Below the pieces are notes generated by a model. It searched no databases. It was not told the origin of the DNA and was given only the letters and a program-made list of their open reading frames with translations. From Cryobacterium sp. Y50 (GTDB lineage Bacteria > Actinomycetota > Actinomycetes > Actinomycetales > Microbacteriaceae), in assembly GCF_002929805.1 (NCBI RefSeq), contig NZ_PJJM01000100.1:9011-51678 (forward strand): a stretch of 42,668 nt of DNA, given 5' to 3'. Position 1 is the stretch's first letter; every line of letters starts with the position of its first letter. Shown piece after piece: positions 31,410 to 39,721 of this stretch. Made by a program: the position numbers and the translations under genes.

Positions 31410-32621
31410 TCAGAACAGGGTCGGGGCCAGGTCGGGCGGGAGTTCGGCGGCGATCAGGGAGCGGGGTGCCTCCGCGCCAGGGTCCAGCTTCAGGGAACCG
31501 GGCCCATGATCGATCGTGGGCCACGTTTCCGGGCCCGGGCCCGGTGCACGAACAGGGGTGAAGGTGGGCGACAGGTGGGCGGCGGGCGGGGGCATCCGTT
31601 CTGGGGAAGACGGGAGAGCGCTGGAGCGGAGGCCGCCGGTCGAGGGGTCGACGATGCCGCGTTCGAGGCCGTGCGCGCGAATGAGCGGTTTGATGCGCGC
31701 GGCGAGCCAGGTGCGGTACTCCTTGGGCGCGTATTGACCGCCAGCGTAGAGCTCGAGGTAACGGGCCACCAGCTCGGGATGCTCGCGGTCGAGCCAGCGC
31801 AAGTACCAGTCCTTGACGGCGGGCTTGAGGTTGAGACCGGAGTAGAGAACGCTCGTGGCTCCGGCCGCCTTGGCTTGCCGCAGCGCCTCATCGAGGTGCG
31901 CGCGTGTGTCGGTGAGGAACGGCAAAATGGGCATGAGAAAGACGCCGCAGTCGAGTCCGCGTTCGCGCACCGCGGTCACAGTGGCGAGGCGCGCCTTCGT
32001 CGTGGGAGTTCCCGGCTCGACCGACTGCTGCAGGTCGTCATCGCGCAGTCCATCGTCATAGATCGCGATCGACATGGCCAGGTCGACCGGAACGTGCTCG
32101 CTCGCCTCGGCGAGCAGGTCGAGGTCGCGGCGCAGCAGTGTGCCCTTGGTGAGAATGGAGATAGGGGTTTTACTGTCGGCAAGGGCCGCGATGATGCCGG
32201 GCATGAGTCGATAACGTCCCTCGGCGCGCTGATATGGGTCGGTGTTGGTACCAAGCGCCACCGGATGCCGCCCCCAGGTTGGCTTGGACAGCTCTCTTTT
32301 TAGGACTTCGGCCACATTGACCTTCACGATGATCTCGCTGTCGAAGTCCTTGCCGGCATCGAGGTCGAGGTACTGATGGGTCGGTCGGGCGAAGCAATAG
32401 GTGCAGGCGTGGGAACATCCGCGGTAGGGATTGATCGTGTAGCCGAATGGCAGCGCACTCTGACCCGGCACATGGTTGAGCGCCGATTTGCACAGGATCT
32501 CGTGGAACGTGATTCCGGCGAACTCGGGCGTCTGTACGCTGCGTACGAGGTTGTTCAGGCGGGCGAGTCCGGGCAGGGCGCCGACCTGTTCGGTCTGTAG
32601 TTCTTGCCCGCTCCACCGCAT
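31410..32621 (-). CDS. Rv2578c family radical SAM protein (SplB-like)
   Basis: A 403-residue protein. It begins MRW like its family and has the radical SAM cluster motif CSHACTYCF (three Cys, CxxxCxxC) in YTINPYRGCSHACTYCFARPTHQYLDL, then the SAM-binding region (NTDPYQRAEGRYRLM, SILTKGTLLRRDL, FLMPILPFLTD). The family is related to spore photoproduct lyase and is expected to act on nucleic acid; the exact reaction is not known. An SOS-type box lies nine bases before the start, which supports a DNA-damage role. The last ~65 residues are an extra Pro/Gly-rich tail encoded by GGGCCC-rich repeats. Confidence 0.9.
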   Translation of the reverse strand: MRWSGQELQTEQVGALPGLARLNNLVRSVQTPEFAGITFHEILCKSALNHVPGQSALPFGYTINPYRGCSHACTYCFARPTHQYLDLDAGKDFDSEIIVKVNVAEVLKRELSKPTWGRHPVALGTNTDPYQRAEGRYRLMPGIIAALADSKTPISILTKGTLLRRDLDLLAEASEHVPVDLAMSIAIYDDGLRDDDLQQSVEPGTPTTKARLATVTAVRERGLDCGVFLMPILPFLTDTRAHLDEALRQAKAAGATSVLYSGLNLKPAVKDWYLRWLDREHPELVARYLELYAGGQYAPKEYRTWLAARIKPLIRAHGLERGIVDPSTGGLRSSALPSSPERMPPPAAHLSPTFTPVRAPGPGPETWPTIDHGPGSLKLDPGAEAPRSLIAAELPPDLAPTLF

Positions 32622-32629
32622 AGCTATAG

Positions 32630-32645
32630 TCGAACACAGGTTCTA
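32630..32645 (-). promoter_or_regulatory. LexA/SOS box upstream of the radical SAM gene
   Basis: TCGAACACAGGTTCTA matches the Gram-positive/mycobacterial LexA operator CGAAC-N4-GTTCG at nine of ten core positions and overlaps the AT-rich promoter stretch CTATAGCTATG right before the start codon. LexA binding here would block the promoter. The mycobacterial homologue is, to my memory, also a LexA target. Confidence 0.75.
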
Positions 32646-32871
32646 GCAAAACACAAGTACCACCTAGAAAACCCGCACTAAAGCGGATGCCGCAGGTCGT
32701 GCCACGCGCGTCGCCGCCCGTCACTGGCGCATCGCGGCACTCGCTCGGGAGGCGGGCACTCCTATGCAGGAGTGGCAGCGAGCGCGCTGCGGGCGGGCAG
32801 CGACATCCGCTTTCGGGCAGACAGGGCGATTCGCAGTACTGTTGCGGCATGCGCACACCGACGGCATCCGC
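32646..32871. other. Divergent intergenic region between radical SAM and topoisomerase genes
   Basis: Apart from the SOS box it has a possible -10 (TACTGT, 32836-32841) before the topoisomerase gene. A tiny frame, ATG 32849 to TGA 32875 (MRTPTASA), overlaps the GTG 32872 start and could couple translation. No other gene is visible. Confidence 0.4.
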
Positions 32872-34056
32872 GTGACTCGGCTGCGGCGCAGCGACCCGAC
32901 CCGGCCGGGGTATTCCCGGCGGCGCGCGGGCAAGGGCTTCAGCTACCGCGACCCGGGAGGGCTGAAGGTCAGCGAGAAGCAGCTGCGGCAGCGATTCGCG
33001 GAGCTCGCGATTCCACCCGCGTGGACCGACGTGTGGATCTCCCCGCACCCGAACGGGCATATTCAGGTTATCGGTCTCGATGCGGCCGAGCGCCGCCAAT
33101 ACATCTACCATCCGGCCTGGCGTGAACAGAAAGACCGCCTCAAGTTTGAGCGCGCGTTGGAGCTGGCCGCCTCCCTGCCCCGGGCGCGTGGTCAGGTGAC
33201 CCGGGATTTGCGCGGGGACGGCGCGCCGCGCACGCGGGCCCTCGCCGCGGCATTTCGCATGCTCGATCTCGCCTCGTTGCGCATCGGCAGCGAGCGTTAC
33301 GCCGACGACTACGGCAGCCACGGGCTCTCGACCCTGCTCTGCTCGCATGTATCGGTGCGGGGAGACGTGGTGCGACTGAACTTTCCCGCCAAGAGCGGGC
33401 AACAATTTCAAGGCGTGATAACGGATGCTGACCTCGCGACCTATCTGCGCGCCCGCCTGCGCGAACGCCCGGCTGCACCGCTGCTGTCCTGGGTGGTCGA
33501 CGGGGAGGAGAGTGCTCTCTCGGCCGCCGATGTCAACGAGTTCATCAAGGAACGCACCGGCGGCGAGTTCAGCGCGAAGGACTTTCGCACGTTACGCGGC
33601 ACGGCCGCTGCGGCTCAAAGTCTGGCCCAAAGTCTGGCGCAGAATCTGGGGGCAGTGGCTTCCGTCAGGACCGCGCATGAAGTTGAGGCGAGCAGCCACA
33701 CGAGGACAGAATCGGGCGCCGCCGGGAGCGGGGCGAAGGCAGGCCCCGCCGGAGTTGGCACGAAACCCGGCACTACCGCCACTGGCGCAACGGTGACCGA
33801 CGTTGGGGAGCCGGCAGCATCCGCTTCACGGCAACCGCGGGCGGCGTCGCGCAACCGCCGCGCCGATACCCGCGCCATTGCCGAAGCGATGCGGCAGGCG
33901 GCCGCGGTGCTCGGTAACACCCCGGCCATCGCTCGAACGAGCTACGTCGACCCGCGTATCGTGGATCTGTTTCGCACCGGCGAGACCATCGACCCGGCCG
34001 GGCGCGTCTCGGCCGAAACGGCACTGCGCGCACTCGTACTCGGTGACGATGTTTGA
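32872..34056 (+). CDS. DNA topoisomerase IB (poxvirus-type, bacterial)
   Basis: A 394-residue enzyme. I use GTG 32872 (TRLRRSDPTRPGYSRRRAGKGF), where the family begins; no ribosome site helps. The N-terminal domain reads RFAELAIPPAWTDVWISPHPNGHIQVIGLDAAERRQYIYHPAWREQKDRLKF. The catalytic domain has LASLRIGSERYADDYGSHGLSTL, DFRTLRGT with a catalytic Arg, and SYVDPRIVDLF with the nucleophilic Tyr. It relaxes supercoils by a 3'-phosphotyrosine intermediate. Between RTLRGT and the Tyr helix there is an extra ~70-residue low-complexity linker (three copies of a 12-bp repeat at 33616-33651, then Ala/Gly/Ser/Thr-rich). All key residues seem present. Confidence 0.92.
   Translation: MTRLRRSDPTRPGYSRRRAGKGFSYRDPGGLKVSEKQLRQRFAELAIPPAWTDVWISPHPNGHIQVIGLDAAERRQYIYHPAWREQKDRLKFERALELAASLPRARGQVTRDLRGDGAPRTRALAAAFRMLDLASLRIGSERYADDYGSHGLSTLLCSHVSVRGDVVRLNFPAKSGQQFQGVITDADLATYLRARLRERPAAPLLSWVVDGEESALSAADVNEFIKERTGGEFSAKDFRTLRGTAAAAQSLAQSLAQNLGAVASVRTAHEVEASSHTRTESGAAGSGAKAGPAGVGTKPGTTATGATVTDVGEPAASASRQPRAASRNRRADTRAIAEAMRQAAAVLGNTPAIARTSYVDPRIVDLFRTGETIDPAGRVSAETALRALVLGDDV
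33616..33651 (+). repeat. 12-bp tandem repeat in the topoisomerase gene, 3 copies
   Basis: CAAAGTCTGGCC, CAAAGTCTGGCG, CAGAATCTGGGG; encodes QSLA-QSLA-QNLG at the start of the extra linker. Confidence 0.85.
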
Positions 34057-34066
34057 GAAGCGGCGC

Positions 34067-34095
34067 TTCAGAATGTCGCACGTTCGCGGTATAAC
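34067..34095 (+). promoter_or_regulatory. Candidate promoter for the acidic protein / YtxH gene pair
   Basis: TTCAGA (34067-34072), 17 bases, TATAAC (34090-34095). It lies just after the topoisomerase stop and about 50 bases before the GTG start at 34146. Confidence 0.4.
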
Positions 34096-34145
34096 TTGAG
34101 TGCCGCGCAGCTGATCCGACCGCTGTCTATAAGAAAGGTATGCCC

Positions 34146-34574
34146 GTGTCCCACGACTCTGACCCCATTGAAGAACCGCCCCTGGACATTCCTGAGCCGC
34201 CCAGTACTCCCACGAACCCCGACCAGCTGGTTGGACCCGACGGACCCGATGGCCCGGCTCAGGAACACACCGGTTCCGCCGGTTTAGTTGATAAAAGCAC
34301 CGAAGCGGCCGTTCCGGTCGCCAGCGCCGATACCGGACCAGACGGGCCCGCACCGAGCGATGACGGCTCAACGGCTGGAGAAGCCGCCACAGCCACTCCG
34401 GTCGAGCCCGACAGCAACAGCGACACCGACACCGACACCGAAGATGACCAGGACAACGCCGACAACGAACCGAACCTCGACGATGCCGACCGCGCCGAGG
34501 ACCCGTCGAACCCTGATCTGGTCGGCCACGATGTCGATGAAGAAGACCCCAACCTCGCCGAACCAACCGCCTAA
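34146..34574 (+). CDS. Acidic, intrinsically disordered small protein
   Basis: I prefer GTG 34146 (MSHDSDPIEEPPLD) because GAAAGG lies seven bases upstream; the ATG at 34140 directly abuts it. The 142 residues are rich in Asp, Glu, Pro, Ser and Thr with almost no hydrophobic core, no signal peptide and no Cys. The C-terminal half is extremely acidic (SDTDTDTEDDQDNADNEPNLDDADRAEDP). It belongs to no family I recognise. The YtxH-like gene follows after 15 bases, so the two are probably co-transcribed. Possible roles are binding of basic proteins or cations. Confidence 0.6.
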   Translation: MSHDSDPIEEPPLDIPEPPSTPTNPDQLVGPDGPDGPAQEHTGSAGLVDKSTEAAVPVASADTGPDGPAPSDDGSTAGEAATATPVEPDSNSDTDTDTEDDQDNADNEPNLDDADRAEDPSNPDLVGHDVDEEDPNLAEPTA

Positions 34575-34589
34575 ACCCGAGGAGCCCCC

Positions 34590-34817
34590 ATGAAGGGTAA
34601 GTTTCTTTTTCTCGCCGGCACCGCGACCGGTTTCGTACTCGGATCCAAGGCCGGCCGCCAGGCTTACGACCGCATCGCCGCGAAGGCCCGCCAAATGTGG
34701 GGCGGCCCTGGCACCCAGAAGGTCATCTCGCAGGCCGAAGGCCTCGCGCGCGACGCCGCCACCGTTGCGCAGACCAAGGTAAGTGGTCTGCTCGACCAGG
34801 CCGCAGGCATCCATTAA
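34590..34817 (+). CDS. Small YtxH-like membrane-associated protein
   Basis: A 75-residue protein with MKGKFLFLAGTATGFVLGSKAGRQAYDRIAAKARQMW: a short hydrophobic Gly-rich helix followed directly by the GSKAGRxxYDxI signature common to actinobacterial YtxH-type proteins, then an amphipathic helix (QKVISQAEGLARDAATVAQTKVSGLLDQ). Family members are small stress-related membrane-associated proteins of unknown mechanism. A GGAG ribosome site lies about eight bases upstream of the ATG. It is probably expressed with the acidic protein before it. Confidence 0.8.
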   Translation: MKGKFLFLAGTATGFVLGSKAGRQAYDRIAAKARQMWGGPGTQKVISQAEGLARDAATVAQTKVSGLLDQAAGIH

Positions 34818-34994
34818 GAAGAAGGAGCGCACGGTCAATCCGACCACGGATGCCGACAGCCACGACCCGTAAACAGCCTCACTCCCCCCGACACCCCGGC
34901 CGGCGCCTGGTCGCGGTGGCGAGCCGGGTGGTCTCCCCAGCGTCCGCGCCCATGATTTATCCCGGTGTCGGGCTCGATATCCGGCTGGCGCCCC

Positions 34995-35054
34995 GGTCGC
35001 CTGCCGGGCCGAGCGCCTGGTCGCCTGCCGGGCCGAGCGCCTGGTCGCCTGCCG
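34995..35054. repeat. 24-bp tandem repeat, 2.5 copies
   Basis: The unit GGTCGCCTGCCGGGCCGAGC plus GCCT is repeated at 34995, 35019 and 35043 (last copy half). The surrounding 34818-35103 shows no convincing gene; a long open frame across it is probably a by-product of high GC. Confidence 0.9.
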
Positions 35055-35103
35055 AAGACCGGACGCTTGAATCAAACAGAGCGACCGCCTCGGCGACGGG
35101 GTG

Positions 35104-35412
35104 CTAGTCGGTGACGCGTGAACTCACGGGCTCGGTGGACCCAATTGTGGCGGGAAGCTCGGGCGCACCCGACACCAGAAAGGTGGCTTGGGCGCGGTCG
35201 AACGAGAAGTAGAACCAGCGCGTGTTGAGTACGCCGAGCTTGGTGACTCCGTAGGCACCCTCGATGTGTTCGATGACTCCCATCAGGGCGGCCGGGTCGC
35301 CGTCCGGTAGTGCGGGATCTCGAACGAGCCATTCGGTGGGTGTGAGCTGGAGGATGCCGAGTTGCGATACGCGCAGATTCTCCGCATTCGAAACGCCATT
35401 GTTAGGGTTCAC
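35104..35412 (-). CDS. Conserved-type small hypothetical protein
   Basis: A 102-residue soluble protein. The start is GTG 35412 with GGAGG six bases upstream, a good translation signal. Sequence: an N-terminal beta-like part (LGILQLTPTEWLVRDPALPDGDPAALMGVIEHIEGAYGVTKLG) and RWFYFSFDRAQATFLVS near the end. The pattern WLVRDPALP-GDP-ALLG followed by W-F-SF-A is one I associate with small actinobacterial proteins of unknown function, but I cannot name a family. It stands alone with no obvious operon. Confidence 0.62.
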   Translation of the reverse strand: MNPNNGVSNAENLRVSQLGILQLTPTEWLVRDPALPDGDPAALMGVIEHIEGAYGVTKLGVLNTRWFYFSFDRAQATFLVSGAPELPATIGSTEPVSSRVTD

Positions 35413-35584
35413 TTGCCGCCTCCGGGCCGCTTTTGGATTACTCAGAAGACCCCGGCCCGCTCACTCCTTCAAGGGGTTGACAGAGCACTCCTACCCAACT
35501 CACACCAAGCCCGAAGGCTTTAGCCGGGAACTGACCCGGTCAGACCACCTGTCGGTCGACTCACCGACCCGCCGACCCGCCGGG

Positions 35585-35677
35585 GGCTAAATCAGGAAAT
35601 CCCGGCCGCTGGCCAGGCCAGAGGCACTAGATTCCGGGCCAACAGTTGACTACACCGGAGAATTTCCTGAATTAGCC
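35585..35677. repeat. MITE/REP-like element, copy 1 (terminal inverted repeats)
   Basis: The left end GGCTAAATCAGGAAAT (35585-35600) and right end AATTTCCTGAATTAGCC (35661-35677) are inverted repeats with one mismatch, enclosing about 60 GC-rich bases. The same ends occur at 39511-39594 with a different interior. Confidence 0.85.
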
Positions 35678-35728
35678 ACACACGCGACTCGGGCAGCACC
35701 GCCCCGACGCGCCTAACTCGTGCAAATC

Positions 35729-35749
35729 GTTCCGGGCACGACCGGGAAC
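35729..35749 (-). terminator. Hairpin downstream of mqo
   Basis: GTTCCGGG and CCGGGAAC flank a CACGA loop, about 90 bases past the mqo stop. No U-tract. Confidence 0.45.
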
Positions 35750-35838
35750 CCGCGGAAACACGCACAAGTTCACATTCGTACCCACAAATAGCAGGAGCTA
35801 TGCGCGGCGTCGGCTACTTACCGACCGCCGGGACGCGC

Positions 35839-37317
35839 CTAGTTCGTGAGGTGCAGAACCTCAGCCGTCGCGGCGAGCGACGCTGTGGCAGCTGCGGGGT
35901 CGTCGGACAAGCGGGTGCCGTAGCTCGGAATCATCTGGCGGATGCGCGGCTTCCAGCCCTCAATGCGGTCCGGGAAGCAGCGCGCCAGCAGGTCCACCAT
36001 GATCGGCGCGGCCGTCGAGGCTCCCGGCGAGGCACCGAGCAGCCCGGCGATCGAACCGTCGGATGAGGTGATGACTTCGGTGCCGAACTGCAGCACTCCG
36101 CCGAGCTTGGCGTCTTTCTTCATGACCTGCACGCGCTGGCCGGCCGTGATCAGTTCCCAGTCACCGGAGACGGCGGCGGGAATGAACTCGCGCAGCGCCT
36201 TCAGCTTGGTCGTGCGCGAGGCGAACACCTCGCCGATCAGGTATTTCATGAGGTCGAAGTTGTGCCGGGCTACGGCGAGCATCGGGCCGAGGTTGTGCGT
36301 GCGAATGGAGAACGGCAGGTCGAACCAAGTGCTGGTCTTTAGGAACTTCGGGCTGAACCCGGCGTATGGGCCGAACAATAGCGACATCTCGCCGTCGACC
36401 ACGCGGGTGTCGAGGTGCGGCACCGACATGGGCGGGGCGCCCTTAGCCGCCTTACCGTAGACCTTGGCCTGGTGCTGGGCAACGAGCTTGGGGTTGGTCG
36501 TGCGCAAAAACTGCCCGCTGATCGGAAAGCCGCCGAACCCTTGAATTTCGGGGATTCCGCTCTGCTGTAGCAGCGCGAGCGCGCCACCGCCGGCGCCAAC
36601 GAAGACGAACCGCGCGTTGATGTTGCTGCGGGTCTGCCCGACCTGACGCAGCAGCTTGAGGTTCCACGAGCCATCCGCTTTGTGCTTGAGGCCGACGACC
36701 TGCTCGTTCATGTGCATGCTGACCCCCTGCTTCGCGAGGTTGTCGAACATGAACCGGGTGAGGGCGCCGAAGTCGACGTCGGTGCCGCTCGCGATGCGCG
36801 TGGCGGCGATCTTCTGGCCGGCCGGACGCTTGCGGGTGAGCAGCGGGGTCCAGGTGCCGATCTTGGAGGCGTTGTCGCTGAACTCCATGCCGGCGAACAG
36901 CGGCTCAACCGCGAGCACGGCGTGACGCTTGCGCAGGTATTCGACGTTGGCCTTGCCGTGTACGAACGTCATGTGCGGAGTGGAGTTGATGAACTTGCTC
37001 GGCTCCGGCAAGGCACCAATAGAAACGAGATGCGCCCACAATTGCCGGCTGATCTGGAACTGCTCGTTGATCACAACGGCCTTGTCTGCGGTGACCGAAC
37101 CATCCGCAGCCTGCGGCATATAGTTGAGTTCACACAACCCGGCATGCCCGGTGCCGGCGTTGTTCCACGGGTTCGAGCTCTCTTGGGCCAGTTCGCCGAG
37201 GCGCTCGTACACCTCGATGCGCCAGTTGGGCTGCAACTCCTTGAGGAGCGTTCCGAGGGTGGCGCTCATGATGCCGCCACCAATGAGGACAACGTCGACA
37301 GTTTCCTGAGAATTCAC
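35839..37317 (-). CDS. mqo: Malate:quinone oxidoreductase
   Basis: A 492-residue FAD enzyme that oxidises malate to oxaloacetate at the cytoplasmic membrane and passes electrons to quinone. The N-terminal dinucleotide motif is VDVVLIGGGIMSATLGTLLKEL, followed by YERLGELAQESSNPWNNAGTGHAGLCELNYMPQ, the family's strongest signature, and FVFVGAGGGALALLQQSGIPE, FPISGQFLR and LFGPYAGFSPKFLK. Length is normal. The start is GTG 37317 (NSQETVDVV), with only a weak ribosome site. It stands alone between the mobile-type element and the phosphatase relic. Confidence 0.96.
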   Translation of the reverse strand: MNSQETVDVVLIGGGIMSATLGTLLKELQPNWRIEVYERLGELAQESSNPWNNAGTGHAGLCELNYMPQAADGSVTADKAVVINEQFQISRQLWAHLVSIGALPEPSKFINSTPHMTFVHGKANVEYLRKRHAVLAVEPLFAGMEFSDNASKIGTWTPLLTRKRPAGQKIAATRIASGTDVDFGALTRFMFDNLAKQGVSMHMNEQVVGLKHKADGSWNLKLLRQVGQTRSNINARFVFVGAGGGALALLQQSGIPEIQGFGGFPISGQFLRTTNPKLVAQHQAKVYGKAAKGAPPMSVPHLDTRVVDGEMSLLFGPYAGFSPKFLKTSTWFDLPFSIRTHNLGPMLAVARHNFDLMKYLIGEVFASRTTKLKALREFIPAAVSGDWELITAGQRVQVMKKDAKLGGVLQFGTEVITSSDGSIAGLLGASPGASTAAPIMVDLLARCFPDRIEGWKPRIRQMIPSYGTRLSDDPAAATASLAATAEVLHLTN

Positions 37318-37395
37318 ACTTTCGAGTGTATCGCTGCAAGCGGATGCTCCCGACCCGACCTCCGCTCCGTGCGGCTCACCACGATGACAATGACA

Positions 37396-38094
37396 TCATC
37401 GGGTACCCACCGGGCCGGCCTGGCTCATAATGTGGTCGACAGCAGCCTGCGCACTCACTGACGCCCGAACTATCTCTGCCACTTTGCCGAGCGCCCCGAG
37501 TGTGCCGTCGAACAGGTCAAGAACACCGTCGCTGACCGAGACGAGACTGTCGCCGTACCCCGACTGCACGGATTCTTCGATCCGTTCCTGTTCGACCTCA
37601 GCCCCAAGAGGGCGACCGCTGGTGGCCATGAGTCGACTGGAAGCGTCTGCCCGAACAAGCGACAGTGCACGTCCGGCATCGATGCAGTGCACGCCGGTGT
37701 CCATGTCGAGACTGGCATGAAACAGGCAGACAAAGCTGCTCGCTTCTTTCAGGTCTGGTTCGAGGGTCGTCGCGGCCACCTTCACAACATCTTGAATATC
37801 GTCGAGCCTGGATCCAGCCCGCAATACCGCGCACCCGTCATAGCGGTGACCGCCGCACCCGGTGCACAGCTCGCGCTGGGCGCGGTTGACGAAGTTCGAT
37901 TTGGACTCGCGCTTGAACCCGACCACGCTGAAATCAACGGTGTTGAAGATGGCGTCGACGGTGCGCTCCTCGCGGCGGGATTCGAGCAGCGCAGCCTCTC
38001 GAACAGTTCCGATTGCTGGATGCGGAGCACGCGGACCGAGTGCGAATCTTCGGCGACACCCGGCACGGCCGACCGTTCGTTGAATTCGAGACAA
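37396..38094 (-). pseudogene. PAS-SpoIIE (PPM-type) phosphatase, internally deleted
   Basis: One frame gives ALLESRREERTVDAIFNTVDFSVVGFKRESKSNFVNRAQREL, the start of a PAS domain, and later AVLRAGSRLDDIQDVVKVAATTLEPDLKEASSFVCLFHASLDMDTGVHCIDAGRALSLV and SLVSVSDGVLDLFDGTLGALGKV, the second half of a SpoIIE phosphatase. Between them the rest of PAS and the first catalytic half, with the GD-x-x-D and D-x-MGxG metal sites, are missing. A scrap of it, GAAVTAMT, appears in another frame just before AVLRAGS. The gene therefore has a large deletion and at least two frameshifts and cannot encode an active phosphatase. Confidence 0.75.
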
Positions 38095-38400
38095 GGTCGG
38101 GTTTTCGGATATTACAGGCGCAGATCCTCGAAGAACCCACCTAATGGTTCGGGCTCGATCTGCTCGACATCTACATTGACGGCCATACAGTCGATGGCGA
38201 GTCGGGCCAGCCGAAGCTCAGCACGGTGATGGCCAGAGCGATGGCCAGAGCGATGAAGACAAGCGCCCGAATATCGGACACGCCGAAGGAGACGCACTGC
38301 AGCAACCCCAAAAAACTTTCTTCGGCCCACTCAGTCAATGCCCACGCTACTTACCCCCAAGGGGCCGAACTGGGGGTCTTGGTGCGGGTGATTGTGGGAG
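38095..38400. other. 306-base region behind asd, probable 5' relic of the phosphatase gene
   Basis: On the minus strand a short frame from TTG 38311 to TAG 38171 encodes IRALVFIALAIALAITVLSFGW, one membrane helix, preceded by GAAGAAAG. It may be the lost membrane anchor of the phosphatase gene or a tiny membrane protein. GCGATGGCCAGA is tandemly repeated (about 38226-38250). CCCCAAGG/GGGG-type pairing around 38355-38375 may end asd. Confidence 0.35.
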
Positions 38401-39486
<1,086 letters not shown>

Positions 39487-39510
39487 CTAACGTCGTTGAG
39501 GCTGTCTTCC

Positions 39511-39594
39511 GTGGCTAATTCAGGAAAACCGGCGATCCTGCCGATATTTGCTGCCCAGAGCGGATACTGCGGGTCGATTTCCTGAATTAGTCAC
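39511..39594. repeat. MITE/REP-like element, copy 2, between lysC and asd
   Basis: The left end GTGGCTAATTCAGGAAAA (39511-39528) and right end TTTCCTGAATTAGTCAC (39578-39594) are inverted repeats that match those of the element at 35585-35677. The interior (about 49 bases) is unlike copy 1. Confidence 0.88.
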
Positions 39595-39647
39595 CGAAAG
39601 GTGGGGTGACGAGATGGTGCGGGTGGTGAGGCGGGGCATCCGTTCGC

Positions 39648-39703
39648 CGAGGTGTGAGTTTTGGCCGGTTTCGGCCGGTAACGGGTGCGAAACTCACATC
39701 TCG
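39648..39703. repeat. Long nested palindrome between lysC and asd
   Basis: CGAGGTGTGAGTTT (39648-39661) pairs with AAACTCACATCTCG (39690-39703) at 13 of 14 positions; an inner GGCCG/CGGCC stem lies inside. It sits 19 bases past the lysC stop and may act as a terminator or mRNA-processing hairpin. Confidence 0.8.
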
Positions 39704-39721
39704 AGGCGGCATGTGCCGGAG

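Larger units (their letters stand above)
35413..35838. other. 426-base intergenic region with a mobile-type palindrome and a hairpin
   Basis: It contains the inverted-repeat element at 35585-35677 and the hairpin at 35729-35749 behind mqo. The string GACGCGCCTA-N2-TCGTG appears at about 35706 and again at about 35830 over the mqo stop codon, perhaps a small duplication. No gene seen. Confidence 0.6.

Noticed and set aside
34697..35107. 136-codon plus-strand frame over the YtxH gene and the 24-bp repeat
   Set aside because: It overlaps the YtxH-like gene in another frame and is built largely from repeat DNA; no start signal.
35585..35677. Complete insertion sequence
   Set aside because: Under 100 bases and no transposase frame; only inverted ends.
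36682..37461. Long plus-strand frame across mqo
   Set aside because: It is antisense to a certain gene and has no recognisable motifs.
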